Origin: Akkermansia muciniphila
Lineage (GTDB): Bacteria > Verrucomicrobiota > Verrucomicrobiia > Limisphaerales > UBA11320
Direction of reading: 5' to 3'
Length of the DNA stretch: 36,151 bases
NCBI GenBank assembly: GCA_945861575.1
Contig: CAMAVD010000019.1
Span: 1 to 36,151, forward strand
In this document: in pieces, positions 15,145-23,686 of the stretch
Layout: each line of letters starts with the position of its first letter
Numbering within the stretch: position 1 is the stretch's first letter
Notes under the pieces: model-generated
What the model was told of the DNA's origin: nothing
Seen by the model: the letters and a program-made list of their open reading frames with translations, nothing else
Database searches by the model: none
Position numbers and translations under genes: made by a program

Positions 15145-16575
15145 CTAGAGTGCCTTGATACCGTAGATGAGAGCATCCACCATGGCGACCAACTGCGCCT
15201 CGGTGGTACAGTAGGGAGGCAAGAGAACCACCACACTGCCAATCGGGCGGGTCAGAACGCCTCGTTTAGCCATCGCGTCGCAAACGCGAATTCCTGCCCG
15301 TTCCTGCAGAGCGAAAGGCTGGCGTGTCTTCCAGTCTCGAACCAGTTCGATACCCGCAACCAAGCCTACCTGACGCACATCCCCCACATGGGCCAGGGAC
15401 CAAAGACGCTGCAACTCACGCTCAAGGAGTCTCTGAAGACGCAGCCGTCGGCGAATCTCCACTGCGGACTGAAGTAAATCCAAGCTCGCCAGAGCAGCAG
15501 CTGCCCCGAGCTGATTGCCCGTGAAGCTGTGCCCGTGGAAGAAAGTTTTGAACTCCTCGTATTCGCCAAGGAAAGCGTCGAAGACCCCCTGCGTGGTCAG
15601 GGTAGCCGCCATGGGCATATAGCCTCCCGTCAGTCCTTTGGCCAGCACGAGATAGTCCGGCACGACGGACTCCTGTTGGCAGGCGAACAGGGGGGCTCTT
15701 GCCCCGGCATTGGCCGCCGGATCCGAAACCCCCATCCGACCAAAACCGGTCATGACCTCGTCCGCAATGATCGATATCCCCCTCTCGCGGCAAAGTGCCG
15801 CGACTTTCTTCAGCCAGCCCTGCGGCTGGGGAATCATTCCGGCCGCCCCCTGCATCAGAGGCTCGACCACGAAGCTGGAGAAGGGCTTACCTCTGCGTTG
15901 CCCCTGATCCAAGGTTTTCTCGACCTGCCCAACGCATTCCCAGTCGCACTTGCGCGCAAGCCGTGCATCGGTGCGCTCAGGTTTGGCACGATTGAAAGGG
16001 CATCGATAGCAGTAGGGTGCCATCACCTTGCCGGTGCGAAAGAGAAGCCCTTTATAGGCACGATGAAACAGATCGATATGCCCCAGGCTCACAGCGCCTA
16101 CCGTGTCTCCGTGATACGCGCCCTTGAGCGACAGAAAGCGCGGAGCGATCGCCCCCTGCTTACGGCGAGCCGTTTCGTAGGCGAGCTTGAGCGCCACCTC
16201 CATTGCGGTCGAACCATCGTCGGAGAAGAAAACCTTTCGGAGGTCAGCACCCGCCTCGGCAGCCCGAATCGGCCTGGCAGCGGCCACGAGCCTTGAGGCC
16301 AGCAAGCTGGCCGGCTCGTTAGCGAAACCCAAGGCTGAGGAATGCGCAACGCGGCCCAACTGGCGACGTATGGCCGCATTGATGCGCGGATGCGCATGGC
16401 CGTGCAAATTGGTCCAGATGGAGGAATTGGCATCGAGAAAGCGACGCCCATGGACATCCCCCAATACCGCGCCCTGGCCCTCCACGATCACGATGGGCTC
16501 GCGACGAAGCCAATCCCGCATCTGTGTAAACGGATGCCAAACATACTGATGGTCCAATCGGGCGAGGCGGTGCAT
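15145..16575 (-). CDS. bioA: Adenosylmethionine-8-amino-7-oxononanoate aminotransferase
   Basis: A 476-residue class III PLP aminotransferase that makes 7,8-diaminononanoate from KAPA in biotin synthesis, with S-adenosylmethionine as the usual amino donor. The N-terminal DHQYVWHPFTQM is a hallmark of BioA. PLP contacts are visible: SDDGSTAMEVA (118-128), YHGDT (154-158), DEVMTGFGR (272-280) and the Schiff-base Lys313 in LAKGLTGGYMP. An insertion with four Cys (YCYRCPF and KCDWECVG, about 188-216) could bind a metal; similar insertions are known in some BioA proteins. The ATG at 16575 has a strong ribosome site (GAGGAAGG) that overlaps the upstream stop, and the gene follows the UnbV lipoprotein by 11 bases. 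No other biotin gene is in the window, so it is split from the rest of the pathway. Confidence 0.93.
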   Translation of the reverse strand: MHRLARLDHQYVWHPFTQMRDWLRREPIVIVEGQGAVLGDVHGRRFLDANSSIWTNLHGHAHPRINAAIRRQLGRVAHSSALGFANEPASLLASRLVAAARPIRAAEAGADLRKVFFSDDGSTAMEVALKLAYETARRKQGAIAPRFLSLKGAYHGDTVGAVSLGHIDLFHRAYKGLLFRTGKVMAPYCYRCPFNRAKPERTDARLARKCDWECVGQVEKTLDQGQRRGKPFSSFVVEPLMQGAAGMIPQPQGWLKKVAALCRERGISIIADEVMTGFGRMGVSDPAANAGARAPLFACQQESVVPDYLVLAKGLTGGYMPMAATLTTQGVFDAFLGEYEEFKTFFHGHSFTGNQLGAAAALASLDLLQSAVEIRRRLRLQRLLERELQRLWSLAHVGDVRQVGLVAGIELVRDWKTRQPFALQERAGIRVCDAMAKRGVLTRPIGSVVVLLPPYCTTEAQLVAMVDALIYGIKAL

Positions 16576-16586
16576 GGAGGCCTTCC

Positions 16587-19500
16587 TCAGGGCTTCAAGC
16601 GAGTCAACACCTCAGGAGAGCACCATCGAGTGTTGTACTTTTGAATCCATCCATCGTTGGGGAAGATCGGACGTGGCTGTTGCCCATGAAGCTGGTCGTC
16701 CATTCCATGCCAGGGGAGCGGTTCGAAGGACTTGCGACGAGCCACGTGGAAGTCGCCGTCCTTGTCCCAGCCCACCGAGTGAAGGAAGAAGTCCCGGCGC
16801 ATGCCCGGGGGCGTTGGGGCAAGACGGATTGCCTCGAAACCAACGAAGAGCTCATCGCCGCTATTAATCAGAGCCAGCGCGTTGTCGCGGGAGCGGATCA
16901 ACTCACCTACCTCCCCATACCGAGTGGCCCAGCCTCCGGGAGTGATCCGCCAGGGAGGATTGGCGTGCACCTTGGAATAGATGGGCGTCTGTGGCTCATG
17001 CCAGGGGAGAGCCGCAATTTCCCCGAAACCCCGCCAATGTAGATCCGTGTAGCTCGGATCCATCTCAGTGATCCGGGTATCGCCCTTGAGGCGCTTCTCC
17101 CAGAGCGCGATGCGATCCCAATGAATCTCGAACGCGGTGCGGAGGCGCAACCGCCGACTGCCCGCTGGCAACCTGCCTGCGAGGTCCACCAAGATTGTCT
17201 TGGTCTTGCCCGCTGGCGCGCCAGGTTCCAGATCTAGCTTTTGCCAAACACCCTCAGCTATTTCAGCCTCGAGGATCGGAAATGGATATCCCAGCCCGGG
17301 ATGCATCGAGGCTGCGAGGTTGGCCATGGCCCCTCCGAATCGCAACCAGCCTGTGAGAGCCAAAACCAGTGGCCGAGAGGAATCGAGGGAACCAAAATCC
17401 AGGACAACTCCGTGAGGCTCGGCGCGGCCTCTCAATTGATGCTCGAGGATGCGGGGAGGAGAAACCTTCGTCCCATCATTGGATTGCAGCGCTTCTGTCA
17501 CGTCCGCTCCATCCAGCCGGGTCGCCTTTACCAGTAAATGCCTGTTCTCGAGGGTCATCAGTTCGCCTGGGGGGAACGGCCCCCTCGGCAAAAGTTTGTC
17601 AGTGGGATGGACCTCTGTGCCTTCAGGATGATCGACCACCAGCAATCGCGTCTGATCCAGATAGAGCACTTCTCTCAACTCCTCTGTCATACTGACGAGG
17701 TAACGTCCGTCGCGTGGCTTAACCGATTCCTCGCTTCCCAACCATACAATCTCATCAGCGTCCGCCTGGACATAGACTCCTTCCATAATCGGCAAACCGA
17801 TGGGCGCAGCTCCCAGAAAGTCGCTAACAAAGCGAAACTGGGATCCATCCCAAACATAGAGATAGGGACAGGAGGTATCGCTGATCGTGAGTTCGTCAAT
17901 GCGGAGTGGATTCTTTGGGTCCACCTTCACGTCCACCGTGTTTACGTTTAACGTGAACCAACGAACATTGATCGAATCGATCTGAGAATGCGGTCCAACG
18001 CCTATCTCGGTGGGGAGGGACTGGACTCGGCGCGACAATCGGAGGCCGGAAGTGGCCACCTCTACCTTCACCCCAAGACCACTTCCATTGGACTTGTTGC
18101 CCAGCAGCTTGATCTTTAATAATTGATTCACTTGGGCCCCGTCGTTCCGAAAAATAGCCACAGTCTGATCCGGACGCGTCACCACCCAGTCGACATCGCC
18201 ATCCGAGTCCAAATCGGCGGGTTGAACGCTTGTCACGGGTCCCGAGGAAGTCAGCCCCAGGATGTCGGTGACCTCGACAAAGCCGGATTTCCAACGATTG
18301 CGCCAAACCCTCAAGCGGTCTCCGGTCGCCAAAAGATCCAGCCATCCGTCGTTGTCGTAATCCGTAAGAACAAGGCTGGTCAGGCTTGCAGCACCAGAGA
18401 TAGGCAATTGAAGACGTTCACCTGTGCTACCCGAGATGAGGGTGACACCGTCGGCCCCCAAGGTGAGCAAGTCCGTGCGTCCGTCATTGTCCACATCGCC
18501 TGTCGCTATAGCGGAGGCCACAGGCCAGTCGATGGGTGAATGGGTGGCACTGAGAGGACCTCCGCTGTGTTTGTTAAGAAGCAAGGGAGGAAGGCCGTCG
18601 CGCTGGATAAACAAATCGAGAAGATCATCGCCATTCCAATCATCCACGACGACCTGGCGAGCTCGCGCTAGATCGGCAGGGATGCCGATATTGGTGGCAT
18701 TGGTGCTAAAGTACATACTTCCGAGGTTCCGCAGAAAGCGCACGTTGTTGCTCCCATATCCGATGGTCAAAAGCCCCGCATTGCCCGTGAAGAGATAATC
18801 GACCAGAGCCCCGTTGGTTGCAGAAAGGCTGCGCAAATTGGCGAAGCCTGTCGCGTCGGTGATCACACCGTTGGTGGTGACTTTAAATACATGCGATCCG
18901 CCCTGACCCAGAACAATCACGTCCTCGGCACGGTCGTTGTTTAGATCCCCCACTAGGGCTCGGTGATAGACGGCACCCGCTTTGGCAGGGAGCGAATTGC
19001 CGATGGGTGAGAACTTACCGTTTGTATTGCCAAGCACGCGCCAGGACAATTCGCTTTCCCGGAGAAGCAAGCTATTCCTGGCAGCACCGAAATCCAGGAT
19101 GGCTACCGGGCCTCGATAGCCGGTCGCACCCGCTCCAAGGAACGCGGCCGTTGCCTCAACATAACGGACTTCAACACCTTTCTCCGCTGGAGGCGTTTGA
19201 CGAAACGGAACGCGCGCTGCCGTATATTTGGACCGCTCGAAGGTGGAAGGATTGGTGATCTGAGGCGGCTTACCCGCATTAATCCGCTGATGTTCCTCCA
19301 AGGCCTTTTGGGCCTCCGGCTGACGGCCAAGTCGGAGGAGGGATTGGCTGAGTGCGTAGGAGGCAGCCCGATGTGAGGTGTCGAACTTTACAACCTCCTC
19401 GAATTCCGTCACGGCAGGTTCGTGCTGATTAAGGCCCTGATAGGCGCGGCCAAGCTGGAAGCTTACCTCGTTGATCGTGCGATCGATATTTTTGGCATTC

Positions 19501-19985
19501 TGGAGAGCCTTTATCGCTGGCTCATAACGACCCTGACGGAGATGAGCGCAGCCTGCGATGTAATGTCCGGCGGGCTCATTGGCATCGAGAGCAAGCGCCG
19601 CCTCGGCCTGCTTGAGGGCTTCCTCTGGAAGATTGGCCTGCAAGAGCGCGTTGGCGAGGTTCAGGATCGCGTCCAGATTGGCTGGTTGGAGCTGGAGGGC
19701 CTGCGTGAAGGCAGGAATCGCTCGCTCAGCATCTCCGCGCTCGTAGTAGTTACGACCGGTGTTGGAGAATTGAAGGAACGGGTCCTCACCGGTCGCCATG
19801 CCAGTGGACTTAGCAGCCCCAGTATCCGGGCCGGTCGTGGCGGGAGGAGGGGAGGCCGACTTGCCGCAGCCGGCCGCTAGAAAGGCGATCAGTAACGCGA
19901 CGCAGGCAGAACGCGTCGCCAGCCAGTAGCGTCGGCCCGAAGGCACCGACGACGTCCCCATGCGGAGGCGGGATGTTCGAGTCAT
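16587..19985 (-). CDS. Lipoprotein with TPR, FG-GAP/VCBS and ASPIC/UnbV-type regions
   Basis: An approximately 1132-residue exported protein. The signal peptide ends in a lipobox (LIAFLAAGC, then GKSAS), so it should be lipid-anchored. A block of TPR repeats follows (GDAERAIPAFTQALQLQPAN and NLPEEALKQAEAALALDANE units; about residues 60-230). Then come several FG-GAP/VCBS-like beta-propeller units with Asp-rich loops (VGDLNNDRAEDVIV, DDWNGDDLLDLF, TDYDNDGWLDLL, ADLDSDGDVDWV), an ASPIC/UnbV-like segment, and a large C-terminal beta-rich region (YLYVWDGSQFRFVSDFLGAA onward). The Asp loops probably bind calcium. The family's function is unknown; adhesion or scaffolding outside the inner membrane is a guess. 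Start choice: the ATG at 19985 overlaps the upstream TGA (TGATG), implying coupled translation; a longer in-frame extension lies inside the upstream gene. Confidence 0.88.
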   Translation of the reverse strand: MTRTSRLRMGTSSVPSGRRYWLATRSACVALLIAFLAAGCGKSASPPPATTGPDTGAAKSTGMATGEDPFLQFSNTGRNYYERGDAERAIPAFTQALQLQPANLDAILNLANALLQANLPEEALKQAEAALALDANEPAGHYIAGCAHLRQGRYEPAIKALQNAKNIDRTINEVSFQLGRAYQGLNQHEPAVTEFEEVVKFDTSHRAASYALSQSLLRLGRQPEAQKALEEHQRINAGKPPQITNPSTFERSKYTAARVPFRQTPPAEKGVEVRYVEATAAFLGAGATGYRGPVAILDFGAARNSLLLRESELSWRVLGNTNGKFSPIGNSLPAKAGAVYHRALVGDLNNDRAEDVIVLGQGGSHVFKVTTNGVITDATGFANLRSLSATNGALVDYLFTGNAGLLTIGYGSNNVRFLRNLGSMYFSTNATNIGIPADLARARQVVVDDWNGDDLLDLFIQRDGLPPLLLNKHSGGPLSATHSPIDWPVASAIATGDVDNDGRTDLLTLGADGVTLISGSTGERLQLPISGAASLTSLVLTDYDNDGWLDLLATGDRLRVWRNRWKSGFVEVTDILGLTSSGPVTSVQPADLDSDGDVDWVVTRPDQTVAIFRNDGAQVNQLLKIKLLGNKSNGSGLGVKVEVATSGLRLSRRVQSLPTEIGVGPHSQIDSINVRWFTLNVNTVDVKVDPKNPLRIDELTISDTSCPYLYVWDGSQFRFVSDFLGAAPIGLPIMEGVYVQADADEIVWLGSEESVKPRDGRYLVSMTEELREVLYLDQTRLLVVDHPEGTEVHPTDKLLPRGPFPPGELMTLENRHLLVKATRLDGADVTEALQSNDGTKVSPPRILEHQLRGRAEPHGVVLDFGSLDSSRPLVLALTGWLRFGGAMANLAASMHPGLGYPFPILEAEIAEGVWQKLDLEPGAPAGKTKTILVDLAGRLPAGSRRLRLRTAFEIHWDRIALWEKRLKGDTRITEMDPSYTDLHWRGFGEIAALPWHEPQTPIYSKVHANPPWRITPGGWATRYGEVGELIRSRDNALALINSGDELFVGFEAIRLAPTPPGMRRDFFLHSVGWDKDGDFHVARRKSFEPLPWHGMDDQLHGQQPRPIFPNDGWIQKYNTRWCSPEVLTRLKP

Positions 19986-21451
19986 CAGGCCGCTATAATG
20001 GCGGCCGACGAATTGGCAGTCAATGCACTCCCCTGAATTCCCAGCAGGCGACGTTCCTTGATAATCTTGACGACGGCCGCAGGCACCGCAGCCTCCCAAG
20101 CAGGGTCCCCAGACTTCAACTGCTTAAGAACAGTCCTCGAAAAGATCGAGAGATAGTTCTCGTTCACCTCACGCATCCCCTGGATGTTGTGATTCTCCAT
20201 GAGATAGGCGTAGAGATGACGCAGATGCGGAGCCACCCGAAGGTTTCCTGCGGTAATGATCGAGCCAGTCGCCGCATCCTTCAAAGGATACGCATACAGT
20301 TTAAGATCGTTTTTGAACAGGCGCCCAAACGATTCCAGAATTCCGCCCTCGAGATCGGTATAGTATTTTTCATCGAAGATCTCGCGCAACGTAGGCACGC
20401 CCATAGCCAAACCTACCATTTTCTTCGTGTATCGATGGAGGTAGGAGGCAAGCTTGTAGAACTCCAAATAATTGGAAATCAGCACGGTCTTGCCCAGCGC
20501 TCCCAGGATGTCAACGCGATCCAGGAAGTCGCGGTGGTTGATCTCGCCGGCGTCCTCCAGGTTCTTCAGCGTCATCTCCATCAGCACCACCACCTCTTCC
20601 CCCTGAACTCCGGGCTCTTGAACGAACTGAGCCTGCGCACAGTTGAGCATGTCCACCGTGACGTGGGTTACTGGACGAAAACTGCCTCGCTCCACGAGGA
20701 TCGGCTTCTTGTAAAGCACCTCGGCAGCCTGAACCACTTCCCCACTTGCAGTGAACATAGCAGCGCTCGTAAGCCCCTGCTGCACCAACTGCAGACTCAT
20801 CAGTCGATTGTCGACCTTCTCAAAAGCAGGACCGCTGAGCTTGATTACGTCTACTTCGACCCGCTCCCGGGTGAGATCATCCATCAGGGAGGCTACAAAG
20901 GCATTGGGATCCTGATGCAGATAGAACGCCCCATAGACCAAGTTAACACCGATGATACCAAGCGCCTCCTGCTGCTGGAGATTCTCGCGGTCCACCATGC
21001 GCACGTGAATCAGGATCTCCGATGCAGACGCGCGCGGAGCGTGCTGAAATCGGATGCCCATCCAACCATGGCAGTCGCCTGTTCCCTTGAAGCTCTTGGC
21101 CGCGACGGTGTCAGCAAATACGAAAAACTTGGTGTCCGCTCCACGCTTCGCGTCGAGTCGCTCGATCATGAGCAGATACTCGTGTTCGAGCATCTTGTGG
21201 AGGCGCTCGCGACTGACGTAGCGGTCCGAGCGACCATAGATGGCGTCGCTGATGGTCATGTCATAGGCCGACATCGACTTGGCGATCGTACCGGCTGCAC
21301 CGCCTACTCGAAAAAACCAGCGCGCCACCTCCTGTCCGGCGCCGATTTCAGCGAAGGTGCCGTATTTGGTGGGATCCAGGTTGATCTTTACGGCCTTCTG
21401 GTGGGTCCCGATGCTTTCTTCGTCGCTGTTCATGTCCAGTATCTTTCCCAT
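19985..21451 (-). CDS. Conserved protein of unknown function, 488 aa
   Basis: I recognise this as a conserved family lacking an established function; from memory, homologues carry unlike labels such as nicotinate-nucleotide adenylyltransferase or TonB-dependent receptor. Neither label is supported here: there is no signal peptide, no beta-barrel pattern and no HxGH nucleotidyltransferase motif. Conserved-looking blocks are KYGTFAEIGAGQEVARWFF (about 29-47), DAKRGADTKFFVFADTVA (about 99-116), a GWMGIRFQ segment (about 128-135), FYLHQDPNAFVASLMDDLTR and GPAFEKVDNRLMSLQLVQQG. It looks like a soluble cytoplasmic protein with a mixed alpha/beta fold. It is the first gene of a three-gene operon, with its stop overlapping the start of the UnbV lipoprotein, and bioA after that. 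A second ATG at 21433 is possible as the start. Confidence 0.85.
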   Translation of the reverse strand: MGKILDMNSDEESIGTHQKAVKINLDPTKYGTFAEIGAGQEVARWFFRVGGAAGTIAKSMSAYDMTISDAIYGRSDRYVSRERLHKMLEHEYLLMIERLDAKRGADTKFFVFADTVAAKSFKGTGDCHGWMGIRFQHAPRASASEILIHVRMVDRENLQQQEALGIIGVNLVYGAFYLHQDPNAFVASLMDDLTRERVEVDVIKLSGPAFEKVDNRLMSLQLVQQGLTSAAMFTASGEVVQAAEVLYKKPILVERGSFRPVTHVTVDMLNCAQAQFVQEPGVQGEEVVVLMEMTLKNLEDAGEINHRDFLDRVDILGALGKTVLISNYLEFYKLASYLHRYTKKMVGLAMGVPTLREIFDEKYYTDLEGGILESFGRLFKNDLKLYAYPLKDAATGSIITAGNLRVAPHLRHLYAYLMENHNIQGMREVNENYLSIFSRTVLKQLKSGDPAWEAAVPAAVVKIIKERRLLGIQGSALTANSSAAIIAA

Positions 21452-21577
21452 ACCCTTTGGTTATCGGCCATTGAGTCCTGGGATTGTAGGAGGGTTGGTC
21501 GATTCCTTGGGTGTGGAACCGCACCCAGCCTAACGAAGGTCCGGTGAAATGCAATCATCAGATACTCGTAGAGGCCC

Positions 21578-21606
21578 TTGACTCAAACAGTTCCGCCTCT
21601 TTAGAT
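21578..21606 (+). promoter_or_regulatory. Possible sigma-70 promoter of the zinc-ribbon gene, near-leaderless
   Basis: TTGACT (21578-21583) is followed, after 17 bases, by TTAGAT (21601-21606). The -35 is good and the -10 is weak. If real, transcription would begin only about 5 bases before the ATG at 21618. That fits the absence of any ribosome site there. Confidence 0.35.
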
Positions 21607-21617
21607 ACACACGCTAT

Positions 21618-21977
21618 ATGCCGACCTACGAATACATCTGTGAGAAATGCGAACATGCCTTCGAGCTGTTTCAAACCATGTCCGCGAAGACCCTCACTGT
21701 GTGCCCCAAGGAACAGTGTCCGAAGAAGACCTGGGGCAAAGGGAAGGTGAAGAGGCAGATGGGAGCGGGCGCTGGACTCATTTTCAAGGGCAGCGGTTTC
21801 TACATCACCGACTATCGCAGCCAGAACTACAAGGATGGTGCCAAGAAGGACAATTCAAGCACCTCCACACCAGCCGCTTCCACGCCAGCCGCTTCCACGC
21901 CAAAAGTTGACAGCAAGCCCACCACGCCGGCGCCTGCCAAAGAGAGCAAGCCGAAGACCGACAGCAAGAAGAGCTGA
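21618..21977 (+). CDS. FmdB-type zinc ribbon protein
   Basis: A 119-residue protein with the FmdB/CxxC_CXXC_SSSS zinc ribbon at its N-terminus: MPTYEYICEKCEHAFELFQ, then two further Cys in CPKEQCPKK (about 35-43), giving four zinc ligands. A GAGAGLIFKGSGFYITDYR segment follows, which is the conserved end of the family (the GFYxTDY signature). The last 45 residues are a low-complexity Ser/Thr/Pro/Lys tail with a repeated TPAAS unit. The family is small, cytoplasmic and probably regulatory; its exact role is not known. The gene is divergent from the 488-residue protein and has no ribosome site, so it may be translated from a near-leaderless message. Confidence 0.9.
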   Translation: MPTYEYICEKCEHAFELFQTMSAKTLTVCPKEQCPKKTWGKGKVKRQMGAGAGLIFKGSGFYITDYRSQNYKDGAKKDNSSTSTPAASTPAASTPKVDSKPTTPAPAKESKPKTDSKKS

Positions 21978-22170
21978 GCAGACTCAGACATCCTGACCGC
22001 GTGCGGGAGCACCTAGGCAGGAGTGGAATGCAGAGGGGCCGAAGCTCAGGGCGTTTTCTGGCTTTCCCTGAGCCTAGCGGGAGCGACCTCAACGAAGGTT
22101 TCTGCACGGGGCGGGGACTAGGGTCTTCTTCGAACGCCGGAGGTTCGACGTTGGGGTCCCCCTATTGGTT

Positions 22171-22396
22171 ACCTCGTCGCCACAGGGACTCGGACCTTCG
22201 GGTGTAGGGGACGACGTCAGGAGGCCTCGGGTTGGTGGGGCAGGCTCCAACGCGAGTGAGGGGAACGCCTCCTCACCTCGTCGCCTACAGGGACTCAGAC
22301 CTTCGGGTGTAGGGGACGACGTCAGGAGGCCTCGGGCAGGTGGGGCAGGCACCAACGCGAGTGAGGGGGAACGACTCCTCACCTCGTCGCCTACAG
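22171..22396. repeat. Tandem direct repeat, two copies of about 105 bp plus a partial third
   Basis: Copy 1 (22171-22274) and copy 2 (22275-22380) begin with ACCTCGTCGCC and end in CCTC. A third begins at 22381 (ACCTCGTCGCCTACAG) and then breaks off. Most bases agree between copies. Each carries internal inverted repeats: CGTCG...CGACG with CCTACA...TGTAGG, and GTGAGG...CCTCAC. A further small hairpin (TTCGAAC/GTTCGAC) lies just upstream at about 22128-22149. No protein family is seen in any frame. The region 21978-22491 holds nothing else I can name. Confidence 0.75.
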
Positions 22397-22491
22397 TGCC
22401 GAAGGGAGCTTGCTCCGCTACAACGCAAACCACGTTCCCTCCCCCTCGCTACGCCTCGTCTATCGCCAAGTGGGCTCAGCCTGATTCCACT

Positions 22492-23499
22492 CTAGGTCAG
22501 GAGTTCTGAGACTGCACCGGAGGATGGGTGTGCTGACTCGGGCGGTCCGAGAGATTCCAGGATCCCTTGGATCGTTTGAGGGGCGTTCCCCTCAAGTCGA
22601 TTGTTCACATAGATAAATGCCTTCGGACTCTTTGCTTTGGAACGCGCTTTTCCCAAAAGCTCGACCGTGGCCTGTCGAACGTTCAGGAGAGGCTCCTTGA
22701 TCTCCTGATACGGGCTGAACCGCTGGACGGCTTCCGCATAAGAGCGTCCTGGCCTGAGGAGGAGGCGGGCCGCCAAAAAGTCAGCCGTTTCCATGGCACC
22801 CGGAACGGATATCTGCTCCTCGATGGACGGCATCCCATCCCAACTGGTGAAGACGTGTGCCACCGCGTGCCGCCGAAGGACTTCAAAGTAATACGGCTGC
22901 AAAAAACTACCGTTTCGGATCTCCACCCCGTAGCGCCAACCTGAGGGAAGCTCGGAAAGAAATGTATCGAGTGCATCCACAAAGTCCCTACCACGAGAGA
23001 AATCGCTCGCATGAAAACGCGAGAATTCGAACATCAGCACCCCGACCCTGGCCTGCCAGGGGCTACATGGGCCGAGGAACAGATCGATAAACTTTTTACT
23101 GTTCAGAAAGTCCGGGTTGACGGTTCCCGCTCGCGCGCCAAAGCGGGGCAAGCGTGGGAAACGTTTGAGGGTGATTTCATCCGTAACCTTCATTGAGAAG
23201 AGGAAGGTCCCCGGAGTGGCATCGAACCAGTCGCTAAGAAGTTCGTGGCTCGGGAACTGGTAGTATGCGGCGTCCACGCCGACGGTTTGAAACTGTTCGC
23301 CGTACTCTTTTAGGCAGTGGCGGTTAAACCGGGTTTCGGAGAAACGACCGCGGTAGATATAGCGAGACTGCTCGTAAACAGACCCAAGCCATCCCTTGTA
23401 TTTCCAAGAGGATGTCCCGAGGTAAAGCCCCTGATCCGCCGCTGACCGGAGAAGCCCGGCCAGCACGTTGCGGTGCAATAATGTGTCGCGGAACAACAC
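22492..23499 (-). CDS. DUF72 family protein (TIM-barrel fold)
   Basis: A protein of about 335 residues of the DUF72 family (YecE-like). The family hallmark LYLGTSSWKYKGWLGSVY lies near the N-terminus. It is followed by YYQFPS, the TPGTFLFSMKVTDEIT strand, FEFSRFH, WRYGVEIRNGSF and the C-terminal YVNNRLEGNAPQTI, in the order expected for this TIM-barrel family, whose activity is not settled. The start is uncertain. An in-frame extension up to 23652 crosses the terminator hairpin of the upstream gene, so it cannot be the real one, and no ATG exists before the conserved motif. The GTG at 23499 or TTG at 23496 fits the family's length. It is transcribed independently of the upstream secreted protein. 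Confidence 0.85.
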   Translation of the reverse strand: MLFRDTLLHRNVLAGLLRSAADQGLYLGTSSWKYKGWLGSVYEQSRYIYRGRFSETRFNRHCLKEYGEQFQTVGVDAAYYQFPSHELLSDWFDATPGTFLFSMKVTDEITLKRFPRLPRFGARAGTVNPDFLNSKKFIDLFLGPCSPWQARVGVLMFEFSRFHASDFSRGRDFVDALDTFLSELPSGWRYGVEIRNGSFLQPYYFEVLRRHAVAHVFTSWDGMPSIEEQISVPGAMETADFLAARLLLRPGRSYAEAVQRFSPYQEIKEPLLNVRQATVELLGKARSKAKSPKAFIYVNNRLEGNAPQTIQGILESLGPPESAHPSSGAVSELLT

Positions 23500-23612
23500 G
23501 TCCTCGAGTCTGCCTTCAGCTGGCGCCCCTTGCCAAGCCAGCAACCCTCGGTAGTCGCGTCGCAAGCCAGAGGCTCCCGCTCGCCTCGGACACAAAGGCT
23601 GTCGTGCTGGGC

Positions 23613-23646
23613 AAAAAAAGAGCGCCGGACCGTTCGGTCCGGCGCT
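23613..23646 (-). terminator. Rho-independent terminator of the Ig-repeat protein gene
   Basis: A perfect 11-bp stem (AGCGCCGGACC with GGTCCGGCGCT, loop GTTC, 23621-23646) is followed on the minus strand by C and seven T (23619-23613). It lies 40 bases after the stop codon at 23687 and shows that the DUF72 gene must begin further downstream. Confidence 0.93.
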
Positions 23647-23686
23647 GTGCACGTGTTGTTAGAAGACGATGCGAGTCCTCAGCCGA

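Noticed and set aside
15030..15242. N-terminal extension of the antiporter
   Set aside because: It would cross the bioA terminator and the 3' end of bioA and reads as Trp/Ser/Pro-rich sequence unlike the family.
19973..21547. A 524-codon plus-strand frame opposite the 488-residue gene
   Set aside because: Codons mirror those of the minus-strand gene; His/Arg/Leu-rich composition with no motif. The minus-strand protein has clear conserved blocks.
22171..22396. CRISPR array
   Set aside because: Units are about 105 bases with no short identical repeat and variable spacer alternation, and no cas gene is present.
23500..23652. N-terminal extension of the DUF72 protein
   Set aside because: Its start lies upstream of the terminator hairpin at 23613-23646, and the added residues have no similarity to the family.
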